A DNA stretch of 64,000 nucleotides, from the NCBI RefSeq assembly GCF_040954645.1, contig NC_092806.1, forward strand, positions 76,510,141-76,574,140, in the 5' to 3' direction. The notes under the pieces were generated by a model that made no database searches, was not told the origin of the DNA, and saw only the letters and a program-made list of their open reading frames with translations. The DNA is from Diabrotica undecimpunctata (lineage: Eukaryota > Arthropoda > Insecta > Coleoptera > Chrysomelidae). Both the position numbers and the translations under genes were made by a program. Of the stretch, positions 55,170 to 64,000 are shown piece after piece; within the stretch, counting starts at the first letter, position 1; every line of letters begins with the position of its first letter.

Positions 55170-57060
55170 ATGTTTAAAAGAAAACGATTTGTTTCTAAGC
55201 CTCATCAACAGAGAATGGTTACGAAAAAGGTAGAGAATATTGTTGAAAATATTAATAACCTCGATATTCCATATTTTTTCAACCTTTCTTCGGAATCCCT
55301 AACAGATCTTTTTGAAGAGAGTTTCAGTTTAAATAGTTCAGATTACAATACTTCCGATTTAAAAATTTTATCAACGTTTTTATCATGTTAAGTACCTAAA
55401 ATAATCCAAATGGACCACGTGAACAACCATTCTTGTTTATCATCATCATCATAAGTGGCTCGACAATCCGTTGTGGATCTTGGCCTGCTCACAAAGAAGT
55501 CGCCACTCCTGTTGATTCCTGGCAACTTCCCTCCATCTTCTAACCCCTAGAATCTGTAGGTCTTCTTCCACATCATCAATCCATCTCATTCGTGGTCGTC
55601 CTCTGCTTCTTGTGCCCTCTGGTTTTGAAAATGTTAATCTCTTCGTGTATTCGTTATCTGACATCCTAACAACAACAATTCTTGTTTATATCCATTACAA
55701 ATTTCTTTTTTCAATGAAACTGAAAAAGGGTCTAAACATGGTGGTAACGAGAATTCTGGAGAACCTTATAGAGATGTTTTTAATTTTTCTAATAAATTAT
55801 GCAACTGGACTTTGTCCTGTAAAATCACAGATGGTTTATTAAAAATTCATAAAGGAGTTTCAGATTTTTCTCATTTGCCATTAGACGCTACACCCATTCT
55901 TGCTTCACCCAGAGAACTTAAATTTGAAGATGTTTTTCCTGGAAAATATTTCCACTTTGGTGTTAAAAAAATACTCTGATCCATATGATTCAAATTTCAA
56001 AGGTGTTTTTGTATTCGCAAAAAACAATGTTATAGAAATATGTGTAAATTTTGATAAAATCTCACTGAAAAGTAGTTTAGTACTCAGTTTTATCCTATTT
56101 TGTGTAATTTGTTTATGTATCCGAAAATTGTAGGTTTAATAGGCATTTATCATAGTTCTGAGAAACCAAAAGCTGCAAATGAATGTTTGATTGATTTTGG
56201 AATAGAATCTGTTTTTTTTTTATTAGATAGTTTAGCTAAAATAATTAAGCACGGATGATCAAGTTTGTGAGGTAGTTTGATCACTATTACATGTTGATTT
56301 ATATTTTAGGATAACGAGCTGTCCAAAATTGGTGAGGAGACCATAAACGAATTTGTTAGAAGAAGTCTTAAGAAGCTGACCAGCAATAAAATTCTAGGAA
56401 AATATAGTTGGCTAGGGAAAAAGCAATATAAAGCTTTTGAAGACACATATAGCTATGATTTTAAAAGGTTTGTAACTTGTAAACATAAATCACTTTAAAG
56501 TACATTTAAGAATTTACATTATCTCTTAAGTGGCTATATACAGCCCATGAAGCATATCGTTAACTGTGTCTTATATGTAATTTAGATGGCAAAACGTAAC
56601 AACTCTATAAATGTTCAGGTCTGGCTATGAGGTTGCTTTAAGAACTACAGCCTACCTATATATGAGATGAATATTTGTTGTATTAGACATGGCTATAAGT
56701 GTAATTACTGCTCATTTGGTCATTAGAAATAAATAGCAATGGTTGGGTTCTTACGCCACTCGAAATTCATGTGTTTAATTTTAAGCTTTTGAATGATGAT
56801 TTATTCACAATAAGCAAAGTATAATTAACTAAATCTGAAATTAATTTGTTCAATTTTTGAATGTACATTAATTTTGTTTTCAGATGCTGCTTGAAAAAAC
56901 TCCAAAACCAGCGGTGCCATGGGGAAGGAGATTGAAACTTGATAATGAAATATCTGAAGTGATGTAAAGAGAGGCAGATACTGAAATAAAAATATAAATT
57001 AAATTTAATTTGCATGTTGCATTAGCAAATATTAATTTTGTAATGGCTAAATCGTGTGGT
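55170..57060 (+). pseudogene. TE-borne coding remnant with DUF4806-like end, intron-bearing
   Basis: Starts with MFKRKRFVSKPHQQRMVTKK and an acidic/Ser-rich part (ESFSLNSSDYNTSDLKILST). After a LINE insertion (55441-55677) comes NWTLSCKITDGLLKIHKGVS, DFSHLPLDATPILASPREL, FPGKYFHFGVKK and, after a frameshift, STQFYPILCNLFMYPKIVG, LIGIYHSSEKPKAANECLID. Further on, 56310-56472 reads KIGEETINEFVRRSLKKLTS, NKILGKYSWLGKKQYKAF and ends at a possible donor (AAAAG|GTTTGT). 56882 onward follows a good acceptor (TTTTGTTTTCAG) with a short terminal exon. From memory the PLDARTLL...GxYxHFG..., QFWPIL...VGIYHG..KP.S.N block marks a repeated arthropod/cnidarian family, and the NKIL..YSW.GKK.K..F block is like DUF4806. 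Both probably belong to a transposon. Confidence 0.5.
55441..55677 (-). pseudogene. Short LINE 3' end insertion with clear target duplication
   Basis: The 12-bp ATTCTTGTTTAT occurs at 55429-55440 and 55678-55689 and flanks the insert. The insert starts with CATCATCATCATC (a GATGAT-type tail read from the minus strand). It encodes GTRSRGRPRMRWIDDVEEDL, QILGVRRWREVARNQQEWRL and LCEQAKIHNGLSSH with an in-frame stop, the usual C-terminus of an insect LINE. It is a severely 5'-truncated copy that broke the coding remnant at 55170-57060. Confidence 0.9.
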
Positions 57061-57099
57061 TGGTGGACAGAAAGAAACAAGTCAATTTTTGAGAAACAT

Positions 57100-57180
57100 T
57101 TTTATTTATTAAAAATAGGTATATAGGTTTATTGACGTTTCAATTTCCACTTTGGAAATCGTTCTCAAAATACAAACATT
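57100..57180 (-). repeat. Dispersed repeat with a degenerate hammerhead-like core
   Basis: On the minus strand: TTGAGAACGATTTCC, AAAGT, GGAAATTGAAACGTCAAT. The hairpin ATTTCC-AAAGT-GGAAAT followed by GAAACGTC has the shape of the stem II and 3' core of the other motifs in this window, but the CUGANGA box is disturbed (TTGAGAACGA). I consider it a decayed relative. Confidence 0.4.
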
Positions 57181-57984
57181 AGTAAATTAAACAAATTTTG
57201 TTTTTTTTGTTACTTGGTGAACAATTCTTCTAATAATTTAATTTTATCTGACTAATTTATATTGACAATTCAGACATACAGTATACATTTTAAAGTAGAC
57301 GACTTTAAAATAATATTGCCAATATTATCGAGTTGAGTTCCTGGGACGACTTTACTTAGTAAGATAGTTCATTCGATTACATTGAATCAACTTTAACTTG
57401 AGAATATCCGTCAGAAAAAATCATAGCATGTAATTCGTCTTTAAAAAGACAACCACGTGCCATGATGACAGTAAAATTCTCCTGTAAGTGATTCAATAAT
57501 AAATTATGAGGGAAAAACCAGAAAAAAACCTCATTATACCCGACATGGTAAGTATTTGGTCGTACATTTAGTTTACCATCAATAAACACCAAATTCTGAT
57601 TTTATATGTTTGTTATTTAAAAAACATAAATGATGTATCCTCGATATGTTACTGACTTACTAATACTGGTATTTTCCTTTTAATAACTTCCTCTTTTAAT
57701 ATGGTTTACCAGATCCTACTACATTCTGCCGAGGAATTTTCGACACAATTGGTCTCATTTAGCATAATTAGAGCCGCTTCTTTGATTTTTCTTTTTTTAC
57801 CAATCGTTTCTTTTAGGACTATATTCATTCCATTGAACCATATGTTCATTATTCCATGCGTGTTTATATATTTGAGATCTATCAAATTCTTTTTTTTTTT
57901 TAATATAAGATTGATGTTGACTTATTCTAACATTTAATAATCTTTAAAGAATCAGCTAATCTACTACTAAAATACATTTTTCAG
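57181..57984. other. Unassigned sequence
   Basis: A minus-strand open frame at 57377-57592 (71 codons, VFFWFFPHNLLLNHLQENFT) is not recognised. Otherwise AT-rich with no motif. Confidence 0.35.
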
Positions 57985-58375
57985 GTCGATTTCATTTATA
58001 CTGACTTATCTAAAGCATATTTGACAGGATAGATTATTGCATAAACTGGAATTTTTTTCGAGTTTCTAACTTCTTTACTTGTTAAATAGTTATATGCTAC
58101 ACCGATCTTGGTGTGTCAAACTTAAGGACTTTTCTTCAACTGAATACTTTCCTAGCCTTTGGTACCCATTGTGGACCTTTTCTCTTGATAGTTTTTCTTG
58201 ATGATGCTACGATCCTTGACTGACTGTGAAATCTTAACATAATATTATGCAGATGGCAAAAAAAATTTTTTCATATTATTCGAAACTATTCTGATTGTTT
58301 CGGGTTACAGAAATCATTGGACTTTTTTGCGAAATGTTTTATAATCTAATTAGCGATCTCTTGAGCCTATGGTAT
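57985..58375 (+). pseudogene. LINE reverse transcriptase, left part (split by hAT)
   Basis: Begins QVDFIYTDLSKAYL (the palm D..KAFD box), then PLVPIVDLFS-like and IVFLDDATIL-like residues, ILLYADD-like remnant (ATTATGCAGATGGC) and RNYSDCFGLQKSLDFFAK. The reading continues in 60609-61110 beyond the hAT element, where NVTDLGVVF and CNKAMKQLDFIKRH follow as expected for the next RT blocks. Many frameshifts and stops. Confidence 0.7.
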
Positions 58376-58383
58376 TTAATTAT

Positions 58384-60600
58384 TAAAGCTTGGATTTATA
58401 GGCAACAAAAATTGAAAAAAGGCGCCTATATAAGCAAAGATTTTTATTAAAAAAAGCAGGAATATTAACATTTAGGCAAAATATAGGCAATAAAGGAATA
58501 TAACTTATTATTTATTGTACAAAGTGAATTAACGTAATATTAACTTAAGGCAGGTATATTTACACATCATAATCATAACATTAGTATAAATAAACTAGTA
58601 ACTAAATAACTGTAAATTAATAATTAAACATTGTAACCACTTAAAATTTTATCATTAATAGAAACAACTAAATGTTTTTCAATATTTTCAGTCTTAAAAC
58701 TATGTCTTCGATCACTTAAAATTAATTTGTAAATTGAAAACGAACGTTCGACATCGACAGATGTAATTGGAGCATATTTCAGAGCGGATAATAAATCTGG
58801 CATAATTTGAAATTCCTCAGAAAATGTCCCATTCAAAACTTTAGCAACAATAGATAAAAATGAAAAACCTTCATTCTTGTCGAAAACATATTTCATTTTT
58901 TTTTTAAATTAATTGACCGTTACTTCCAGGTGCCGATTTAGTTTTCGCCTTTAAATTATCTATTAATTTTACTGACTCACATAAATTTATCTGTTGTTTT
59001 TCTAATAAGGTAATTGTGGTAACTATTAATTTATAATTGTCATTGATATAAGCGAGTTCGTGTTTCAATTTGGAATTTTTTAATATTTTTTTTGCTTCTC
59101 GAATGGCTTCGGAAATATCATCATCAAATTCTGACATAACTAATTCTATTTCATTGCAGTGTTCAAAGTAAAAAAAACTGCTTCGAGCCAGTTTCCCCAC
59201 CTTGTAATTACTGGTTTAGGTGACAAATGGACACCGGGAAGTCTTTCTTTATATATTCGCACCCTCAACGGAGCCTTAACAAAAACTTTTTTCATAAAAT
59301 TTATAAAATTATTTACCAACGGAAACAGATTTCTTATTTCTTCAGCAATTCTATTTACCGCGTTTGCTACACAAGTGCAATGAATTAAATTAAGATAAAA
59401 AATCTTTAAATTAACAGCAGCTTTTAACATATATGCCGCAGCATCTGAAAGCATTAAAACTATTTTATTCACTGGTATAGCGTTGGGTAAAAAGAGGTTT
59501 GTTAAACTATCTTGTATAAATCGACTTATTGTTAAATTGTTTGTTTTTTCCAATTCTTTAACGGCAACTAAATAAGGTTTTCTCGCAAAGTTTTCGTTCA
59601 AAATTCCAATCATTAAATTAGCTATATACCTGCCGCATACATCTGTGGTTTTATCCACGATAATATACAAAAAATTGCCCTCTAACTCCCGCTTAATTTT
59701 TGAAATACATTCCACATAATATTTTTCCACAGTATGTTTTATCAATGTACTCTCGTCCGGTAAGGATTTATTAAGATATTTTTCGAAAAAGCATTTAAAA
59801 CTAGGGTTATTAACTTTATATAGAGGAATGTTGGATGCAATCATCATCTGGCATAAATCAAATTTAAATGCGTCTTCCTCCTTTTTTTTTGAACTGCTTA
59901 AACTATCCCGCAGAGATATTTGGGCTAACTTAGAGGAATTTAATTTTTCCGAATTACGTTTATGAAGTGGGGTTCCACAATGCTGGTCAATAAAGTACTT
60001 TTTTCTACTTGAAATCTGAGAATTAAAAAAAAATTAGAATTCTAAAACCGCTTTAGAATTTAGTTATGTTGTGGGACGAGAAAAAAAGAGAAAAAATAAA
60101 ACTTACCGATTTGCCGCATGGTTTACAAAATGCTTCATCTCCTCCTAGAGGAAGTTCCAAATAAGGTGCGATCCATAGCCTTAATTTAGATGTCATCTTT
60201 TCACACAAATGTCTAAAACGTTTTAAAACGTGTTCTTTGCTTTTCGGTATACGCAACAAAACTAAACTAGGATATAGCAATTTGTGACTAAACTCTGATA
60301 CAGTAACCGACTGTACAACTGATAATAAACTAATAAAGCTTAGGGATTTCCAAATAGTTAACCCTCAAGTCTCGATCAGGTACATTTTCCTAGAAATCTG
60401 TTATATATTCAAACCATTGATATTTTATTATTGACCCAAAATTTAATAATAGAATGGTTTAGTCATAGAATAATATCATGGGTAGTACCATGAAATTTTA
60501 AAAAAAGGCACAAATAGGCGAAATTTACAAAAAAAGCCAAAAAGTGCAAAAAACAATTATAATAGGCAAAAAAGGCATTTTGCCTATAATCCGAGCTTTA
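58384..60600 (-). mobile_element. hAT transposon with transposase, inserted in a LINE
   Basis: Ends are imperfect inverted repeats: TAAAGCTTGGATTTATAGGC at the left (58384) and, inverted, TAAAGCTCGGATTATAGGC at the right (to 60600). The flanks TTAATTAT (58376-58383) and TTAATTAC (60601-60608) form an 8-bp target duplication with one difference. Removing the segment rejoins a LINE reverse-transcriptase reading. Subterminal GGCAA/GCCT-type repeats (AAAGGCGCC, AATAGGCAAAAAAGGC) are frequent near both ends and may be transposase-binding sites. It carries one gene on the minus strand. Confidence 0.9.
58624..60196 (-). pseudogene. hAT transposase with BED-type zinc finger, lightly damaged
   Basis: Starts at MTSKLRLWIAPYLELPLGGD (ATG at 60196; an in-frame upstream Met at 60280 is an alternative). 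Exon 1 ends with CKPCGKS at 60107, then a 91-bp intron (60016-60106, GTAAGT..CAG). Exon 2 completes the BED finger (CKPC...DQHCGTPLHKRN). Next come the hAT core parts DKTTDVCGRYIANLMIGILN, MLSDAAAYMLKAAVNLKIFY, NLIHCTCVANAVNRIAEEIR and PKPVITRWGNWLEAVFF. After a frameshift near 59190 come HCNEIELVMSEFDDDISEAI and LEKQQINLCESVKLIDNLK. After another break near 58900 the C-terminal dimer region reads YAPITSVDVERSFSIYKLIL, SDRRHSFKTENIEKHLVV with a natural stop at 58624. Only two lesions, so recently active. Confidence 0.85.
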
Positions 60601-60608
60601 TTAATTAC

Positions 60609-61110
60609 AATTTGGATATTTTTATTGAGAGGGTCAATAATGTTACAGATCTAGGTGTGGTTTTTAGAGAAATTTATCCTTCAATTTGCATGTAGATGTT
60701 TTATGCAACAAGGCTATGAAACAGCTTGATTTTATTAAGAGGCATAGGATTTTCGTAGGATTGCATGTCTAAAAATTATAATCTTCTATTGTCCGCTCCC
60801 AACTTGAAAATTCAACTATGATCTGATTTTCCCTTTACTCAAGCATGTATCAAAAAGTAGAGAGAGTTCAAAGAAGATCTCTGATCTACTGTTCTTGTAA
60901 ATTGTGTAGACCTTATTATTTTTCTGGTATGATAATTTCTTGAATCTGGATTATCTTTTTACCAGAAGAGTTCAATTTAAATTATTCTTTATTTTTAATC
61001 TTGTTAATGAAATAATCTAATCTCCTGAATGGCTTCAGCTAATTTGTTTTCATATTTCTCCACGTTTCTTATCGTATAACGAATTGTGGTTCAAATATAT
61101 TTATGGTCTG
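60609..61110 (+). pseudogene. LINE reverse transcriptase, right part (split by hAT)
   Basis: Frames in order: IFIERVNNVTDLGVVFREIY, CNKAMKQLDFIKRH, RSQLENSTMI-like and FPLLKHVSKSRES-like, KRVQRRSLIYCSCKLCRPYY-like and RRVQFKLFFIFNLVNE. These are the thumb and C-terminal blocks of the LINE begun at 57985. Stops throughout. Confidence 0.65.
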
Positions 61111-61144
61111 ATTTGTCATGCATGCAAATCAGTTACCTCATGTG

Positions 61145-61210
61145 GATAGCCGTAGCTCAGTATCAAGATACTGGCTTCATAACCCAGAGCGCACGAGTTT
61201 GAATTTCTTC
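61145..61210 (+). repeat. tRNA-like sequence, probable SINE head
   Basis: GATAGCCGTAGCTCAGTATC, AAGATACTGGCTTCATAACC and CAGAGCGCACGAGTTTGAAT follow the layout of a tRNA: an A box (TAGCTCAGT), an anticodon-arm-like TGGCTTCATAACCCA with CAT as anticodon (Met type), and a B box (GAGTTTGAATTTC). Acceptor stem pairing is not kept. It is best read as the head of a tRNA-derived SINE, not a working tRNA. Confidence 0.55.
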
Positions 61211-61224
61211 TATGTCGTCTCACC

Positions 61225-61505
61225 CTAATGACCTTCTTTTCTTACCGCTGGACATTTTTTGATTGGTGGTCCGATAACAAGCTATCCGGAGACTGACTTT
61301 TCGGATAAGTCATTAAATAAATTATCAGCGTGGTAGCATGCGCAGAACTTGAAGCAGCAGTTCTGGAAACGATGGTATAAAGAATATCTTTATCAACTGA
61401 TCAGCAGCAACAATGTTAATGCTACTGATAATGGAATAAAGGTCAATGCTTTGGTGTTAAATCTTAAAGACAATTTGCCACCGTTGCACGTTAAAAGTTG
61501 ATATC
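61225..61505 (+). pseudogene. BEL/Pao pol C-terminus
   Basis: Broken frames read FLPLDIF, IGGPITSYPETDFSDKSLNK, LSAW, QNLKQQFWKRWYKEYLYQLI and NGIKVNALVLNLKDNLPPLH. The block FLIGRPIT, QQFWKRWYKEYL and NLPPLHW is the usual region between the integrase core and the end of BEL/Pao pol. It is on the + strand, whereas the integrase piece at 31140-32020 is on the minus strand, so these are different copies. Confidence 0.75.
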
Positions 61506-61510
61506 AACTT

Positions 61511-61935
61511 TTAAGGTTTTTCCAGGAAAACTCAGTAATCTGTATCCGTCACTCACGAATATCATTCTATAGTTTTTGTATGCTTGTATATTACTTATTA
61601 ATAGTTAATTTACAATAAAAATGTTTTTTTGGGATTTCACCCATCAGACAATAAAATAATATATATTCCAAAATTTCTCAACCACTAGAATAGTTACAAT
61701 AAAATGGAAACAAGGAGATTTTGAGAAAGGACTAAAATAATTTCGAAAACCTAACAGTAAATGTTTCAAGATTTATTTTGTGCTTTTTTACAATCTATAA
61801 TGTTTCTACATTGTACATAATAAATAGTTCTTAAAATATAAATATATACATAGAAAATACAACTTAATACAAAAAATATTGTTTAATAGAGTGTTGGTAA
61901 ATAAGTAAGACAAACTTCAGGGTGTAAGTCTGCAT
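61511..61935. other. Unassigned sequence
   Basis: AT-rich, no motif recognised. It could include BEL/Pao LTR remains. Confidence 0.3.
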
Positions 61936-61936
61936 T

Positions 61937-62063
61937 AAAAATAATCATAGTAGTACTACAGTAGTGAACTAGTGAGTGAACTAGAAGTGACTAGTGAGTG
62001 TAGTAGTGTCTGGGGGCTCGGGAGACTGAGACCTGTAGTGAACTAGTGAACTAGTGAGTGAAG
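61937..62063. repeat. GAACTAGTGAGTGA-type short tandem repeats
   Basis: Units such as GTAGTGAACTAGTGAGTGAA occur several times in direct order with variation (61955-62062), separated by a GC-rich TCTGGGGGCTCGGGAGACTG. Directly upstream of a hammerhead-like motif. Confidence 0.7.
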
Positions 62064-62103
62064 CCCTGAAGAAGACATCAGAGAGGATGTCGAAAGCTCG
62101 GCC
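62064..62103 (+). ncRNA. Hammerhead-ribozyme-like motif
   Basis: GCC, CUGAAGA, A, stem II GACAUC-AGAGAG-GAUGUC (six perfect pairs), GAAA, GCUC, GGC. Core boxes are exact. GAAAGCUC can supply a minimal stem III ending in UC, and GCC/GGC a three-pair stem I. As with the other motifs, it probably marks the terminal region of a Penelope-like or similar element. Activity is not shown. Confidence 0.6.
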
Positions 62104-62216
62104 AAATTGATATCGACGCGGTTCAACCCGGAAGACTGGTGAGTTTAATATTAATTTTTATAATAGTATTAATCTCAGCTCTAAGTTTAATTGTACTAAC
62201 CGCTGAAATCTTTCCG

Positions 62217-62320
<104 letters not shown>

Positions 62321-62394
62321 GAATAATATATATAATTAGTTTTTCTTGGGTTTAGGTTCAATAAATTATATAACATGAACAACTATTTTATTTT

Positions 62395-62445
62395 CCATAG
62401 AAATCAACGTTTCGGCAGGAAACCCTTGCATTTGTCAAGATTCTA
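62395..62445 (-). repeat. Degenerate hammerhead-like end
   Basis: On the minus strand CTTGACAAATGCAAGGGTTT then CCTGCCGAAACGTTGATT. GAAACGTT and a GCAAGG/CCTGC hairpin resemble the other motifs, but the CUGANGA box is lost (CUUGACA). It lies between two TA microsatellites. Confidence 0.35.
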
Positions 62446-62479
62446 AAATGTACAAGATTAAGAACAAACAGTGATTGTA

Positions 62480-62489
62480 AAATATGTAA

Positions 62490-62581
<92 letters not shown>

Positions 62582-62588
62582 ATATATA
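62480..62588. repeat. (TA)n microsatellite, target of the Tigger insertion
   Basis: About 105 bp of TA with rare TTTA interruptions. It ends directly at CAGTAGTCTC (62589), the start of the pogo-like element, which inserts at TA. Confidence 0.95.
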
Positions 62589-64000
62589 CAGTAGTCTCTC
62601 TCTATAACGATTCTCTATATAACGATAATTCCTCTATAACGATGAAAATAGTAAACGTTGGTTGGTTCGTCATAAGAACAATGTATTAATTCTTTCTCTA
62701 TACCGATATCGTTCTCTCTTTATAGCGATAACTTTTTAGCTATGCCAAAGCCATTATACAATAAAAAAAAAACTTTTTAGCGTTCAATAGTTGATGACAA
62801 ATGTGTTATTGTGTTTAAAGTTCAGACTACCTGAGTCACGAGTGGCAAGGTCATTGTCCAGCGATTGTTTTGTTTTGCGCTTAAGGAATGCGGCCACCCA
62901 TTCTACTCTTTCTTATCAGAGAATTAAGTGACTCACGTTTATTGTTCGGGCGGCGTACCTAACTTTTATCACACAGATGTTGTCATCTATTGACGACTTT
63001 TCAGTTTGAGTTGTATCTTAGTTTGTCAACAGTCAACATGTTTTCGAAAAAGCGTAAAGTGCTCTCGGTGGAGGAAAAGTTATCGATAACTCGAGCAATA
63101 GAGAAAGGTGAAAAGCAATCGGATGTCGTTCGCCGGACGGGGCTGTCTCAGTCAACTGTGGCTACGATATGGAAAGACAGAAAAAAGTGGCTTAAAGCGG
63201 AGATGGAGGGCGGTAGCACGAAGAAGTTGCGGAAACCTCAGCACGAAGATTTAGATCGCGCTATGCTTCAGTGGTTCCAGCAGCAGCGTATGAATCATAT
63301 TCCACTTTCTGGGCCGATGGTCAGGATAAAAGCTGAGTTTTTTGCAACAGAACTTGGAATTGAGAATTTCAAGGCATCTGAGGGTTGGCTGAGCAAGTGG
63401 AAGCTGCGGCACAAAATCAACTACGGGCAAATCAGCGGAGAGGCTCGCGATGTTAACAAAAACGTAACGGATGATTGGCTAGAAAACGTGTGGCCTGTAC
63501 TGAAGGCACAATATGCGTCAGACGACATTTTCAATGAGGATGAGACTGGATTGTTTTTTAAAATGACACCAAACAAAACTTTAAAATTTAAATTGGAAAA
63601 GTGCGTTGGTGGAAAGCTCTCTAAGAAACGCATTACAGTTTTAGTGGCCGCTAACATGACAGGTTCGGTGAAGCGAAAATTGTTAGTGATAGGGAAGTCG
63701 AAAAACCCACGTTGCTTTAAAAACTTAAAAAATCTACCGGTGACGTATAAAGCAAACAAGAGTGCGTGGATGACCTCACAAATTTTTGAAGAAGCGATAA
63801 GAAAGTGGGATATCGAGCTTAAAGGGAAAAAAATTCTTTTGCTTGTAGACAATTGTCCTGCTCATCCTGTATTGCGCGACCTTCAAAACATCGAACTCTG
63901 TTTTCTGCCAGCAAACACAACGAGTGTCCTTCAGCCCATGGACCAAAGTGTCATCAAGAGTTTGAAAAGCCATTACAGGAGAAGACTTTTGATGGAATTG
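62589..64000 (+). mobile_element. Pogo/Tigger-type transposon, left part
   Basis: Begins with CAGTAGTCTCTCTCTATAAC, the style of terminal repeat of pogo/Tigger elements, after a TA. Repeated CTCTATAACGAT-like units (62601-62645, and 62693-62731 with variants) follow within the first 140 bp. The transposase gene begins 450 bp inside. The right end lies beyond the window. Confidence 0.85.
63038..64000 (+). CDS. Pogo/Tigger transposase (Tc1/mariner superfamily), open to window edge
   Basis: ATG at 63038 opens a frame of 321 codons without a stop up to base 64000. N-terminus: MFSKKRKVLSVEEKLSITRA, then VVRRTGLSQSTVATIWKDR, the first helix-turn-helix of a CENP-B-like DNA-binding domain. The second half follows at about residues 70-135: AMLQWFQQQRMNHIPLSGPM, and ASEGWLSKWKLRHKI. 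The catalytic domain has NEDETGLFFKM (first Asp), KRITVLVAANMTGSVKRKLL, KILLLVDNCPAHP (second Asp) and LPANTTSVLQPMDQSVIKS (third Asp). All three catalytic acids are present and no frameshift is seen. The usual length is 450-550 residues, so the C-terminus is outside the window. It would cut and paste the element at TA sites in the nucleus. Confidence 0.93.
   Translation, partial: MFSKKRKVLSVEEKLSITRAIEKGEKQSDVVRRTGLSQSTVATIWKDRKKWLKAEMEGGSTKKLRKPQHEDLDRAMLQWFQQQRMNHIPLSGPMVRIKAEFFATELGIENFKASEGWLSKWKLRHKINYGQISGEARDVNKNVTDDWLENVWPVLKAQYASDDIFNEDETGLFFKMTPNKTLKFKLEKCVGGKLSKKRITVLVAANMTGSVKRKLLVIGKSKNPRCFKNLKNLPVTYKANKSAWMTSQIFEEAIRKWDIELKGKKILLLVDNCPAHPVLRDLQNIELCFLPANTTSVLQPMDQSVIKSLKSHYRRRLLMEL

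Noticed and set aside
61145..61210. Functional tRNA-Met gene
   Set aside because: The acceptor and D stems do not pair and the B box deviates. A SINE head explains it better.
63421..63973. Open frames on the minus strand opposite the Tigger gene
   Set aside because: They are shadows of the intact transposase frame on the + strand.

Overview
The window is AT-rich nuclear DNA of an arthropod, almost certainly an insect. A beetle is my guess, from the mix of repeat families, but nothing in the sequence proves it. It is dominated by decayed transposable elements of nearly every eukaryotic class. I see no bacterial or viral operon and no rRNA gene. The only clear host gene is an ANTP-class homeobox gene on the + strand. 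Its last coding exon is 53196-53602. A good upstream exon candidate lies at 4510-4743, and its 3' phase matches the phase of the homeobox exon exactly. If the two are joined, the roughly 48.5 kb between them is one intron that has acted as a trap for mobile elements.

Region by region. 1-4500: remnants of a mobile-element-associated protein family and of LINE ORF1 and RNase H sequences. 4510-4743: homeobox gene exon candidate. 6.2-9.2 kb: a Penelope-like element end with a GIY-YIG-like domain, a hammerhead-like motif, a transposase-like remnant and a LINE. 13.2-14.3 kb: a LINE reverse transcriptase. 14.3-23.3 kb: a piggyBac-like transposon whose transposase is split by a 5.1 kb element with an 8-bp target duplication (hAT-like), which itself holds a LINE broken by an LTR-retrotransposon gag segment and by a jockey LINE end. 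24.9-28.0 kb: a second piggyBac-like element with perfect 14-bp ends and TTAA, split by an RTE LINE with an 11-bp target duplication. 28.4-34.7 kb: a mariner-like transposase, LINEs, a BEL/Pao integrase and a fairly complete jockey LINE. 35.1-38.0 kb: an inverted-repeat element carrying a Cys-rich protein of unknown function. 38.4-50.7 kb: at least seven LINE pieces, several nested in one another.

Downstream of the homeobox gene: a Ty3/gypsy integrase scrap, a tract rich in the palindrome GGACGTCC, a TE-borne coding remnant with DUF4806-like sequence, a LINE split by a nearly intact hAT transposon (58384-60600), a BEL/Pao pol end, a tRNA-like SINE head, a hammerhead-like motif, long TA microsatellites, and the start of a pogo/Tigger transposon. 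The Tigger transposase (63038 onward) is open and undamaged to the window edge and is the youngest-looking gene here.

The most interesting observations are the trapped homeobox intron, the resolved nests with target-site duplications, and several short hammerhead-ribozyme-like motifs, one of which (12596-12634) has all core elements plus a five-pair stem I. Family assignments come from recognising protein motifs by eye. No database search or structure prediction was run.
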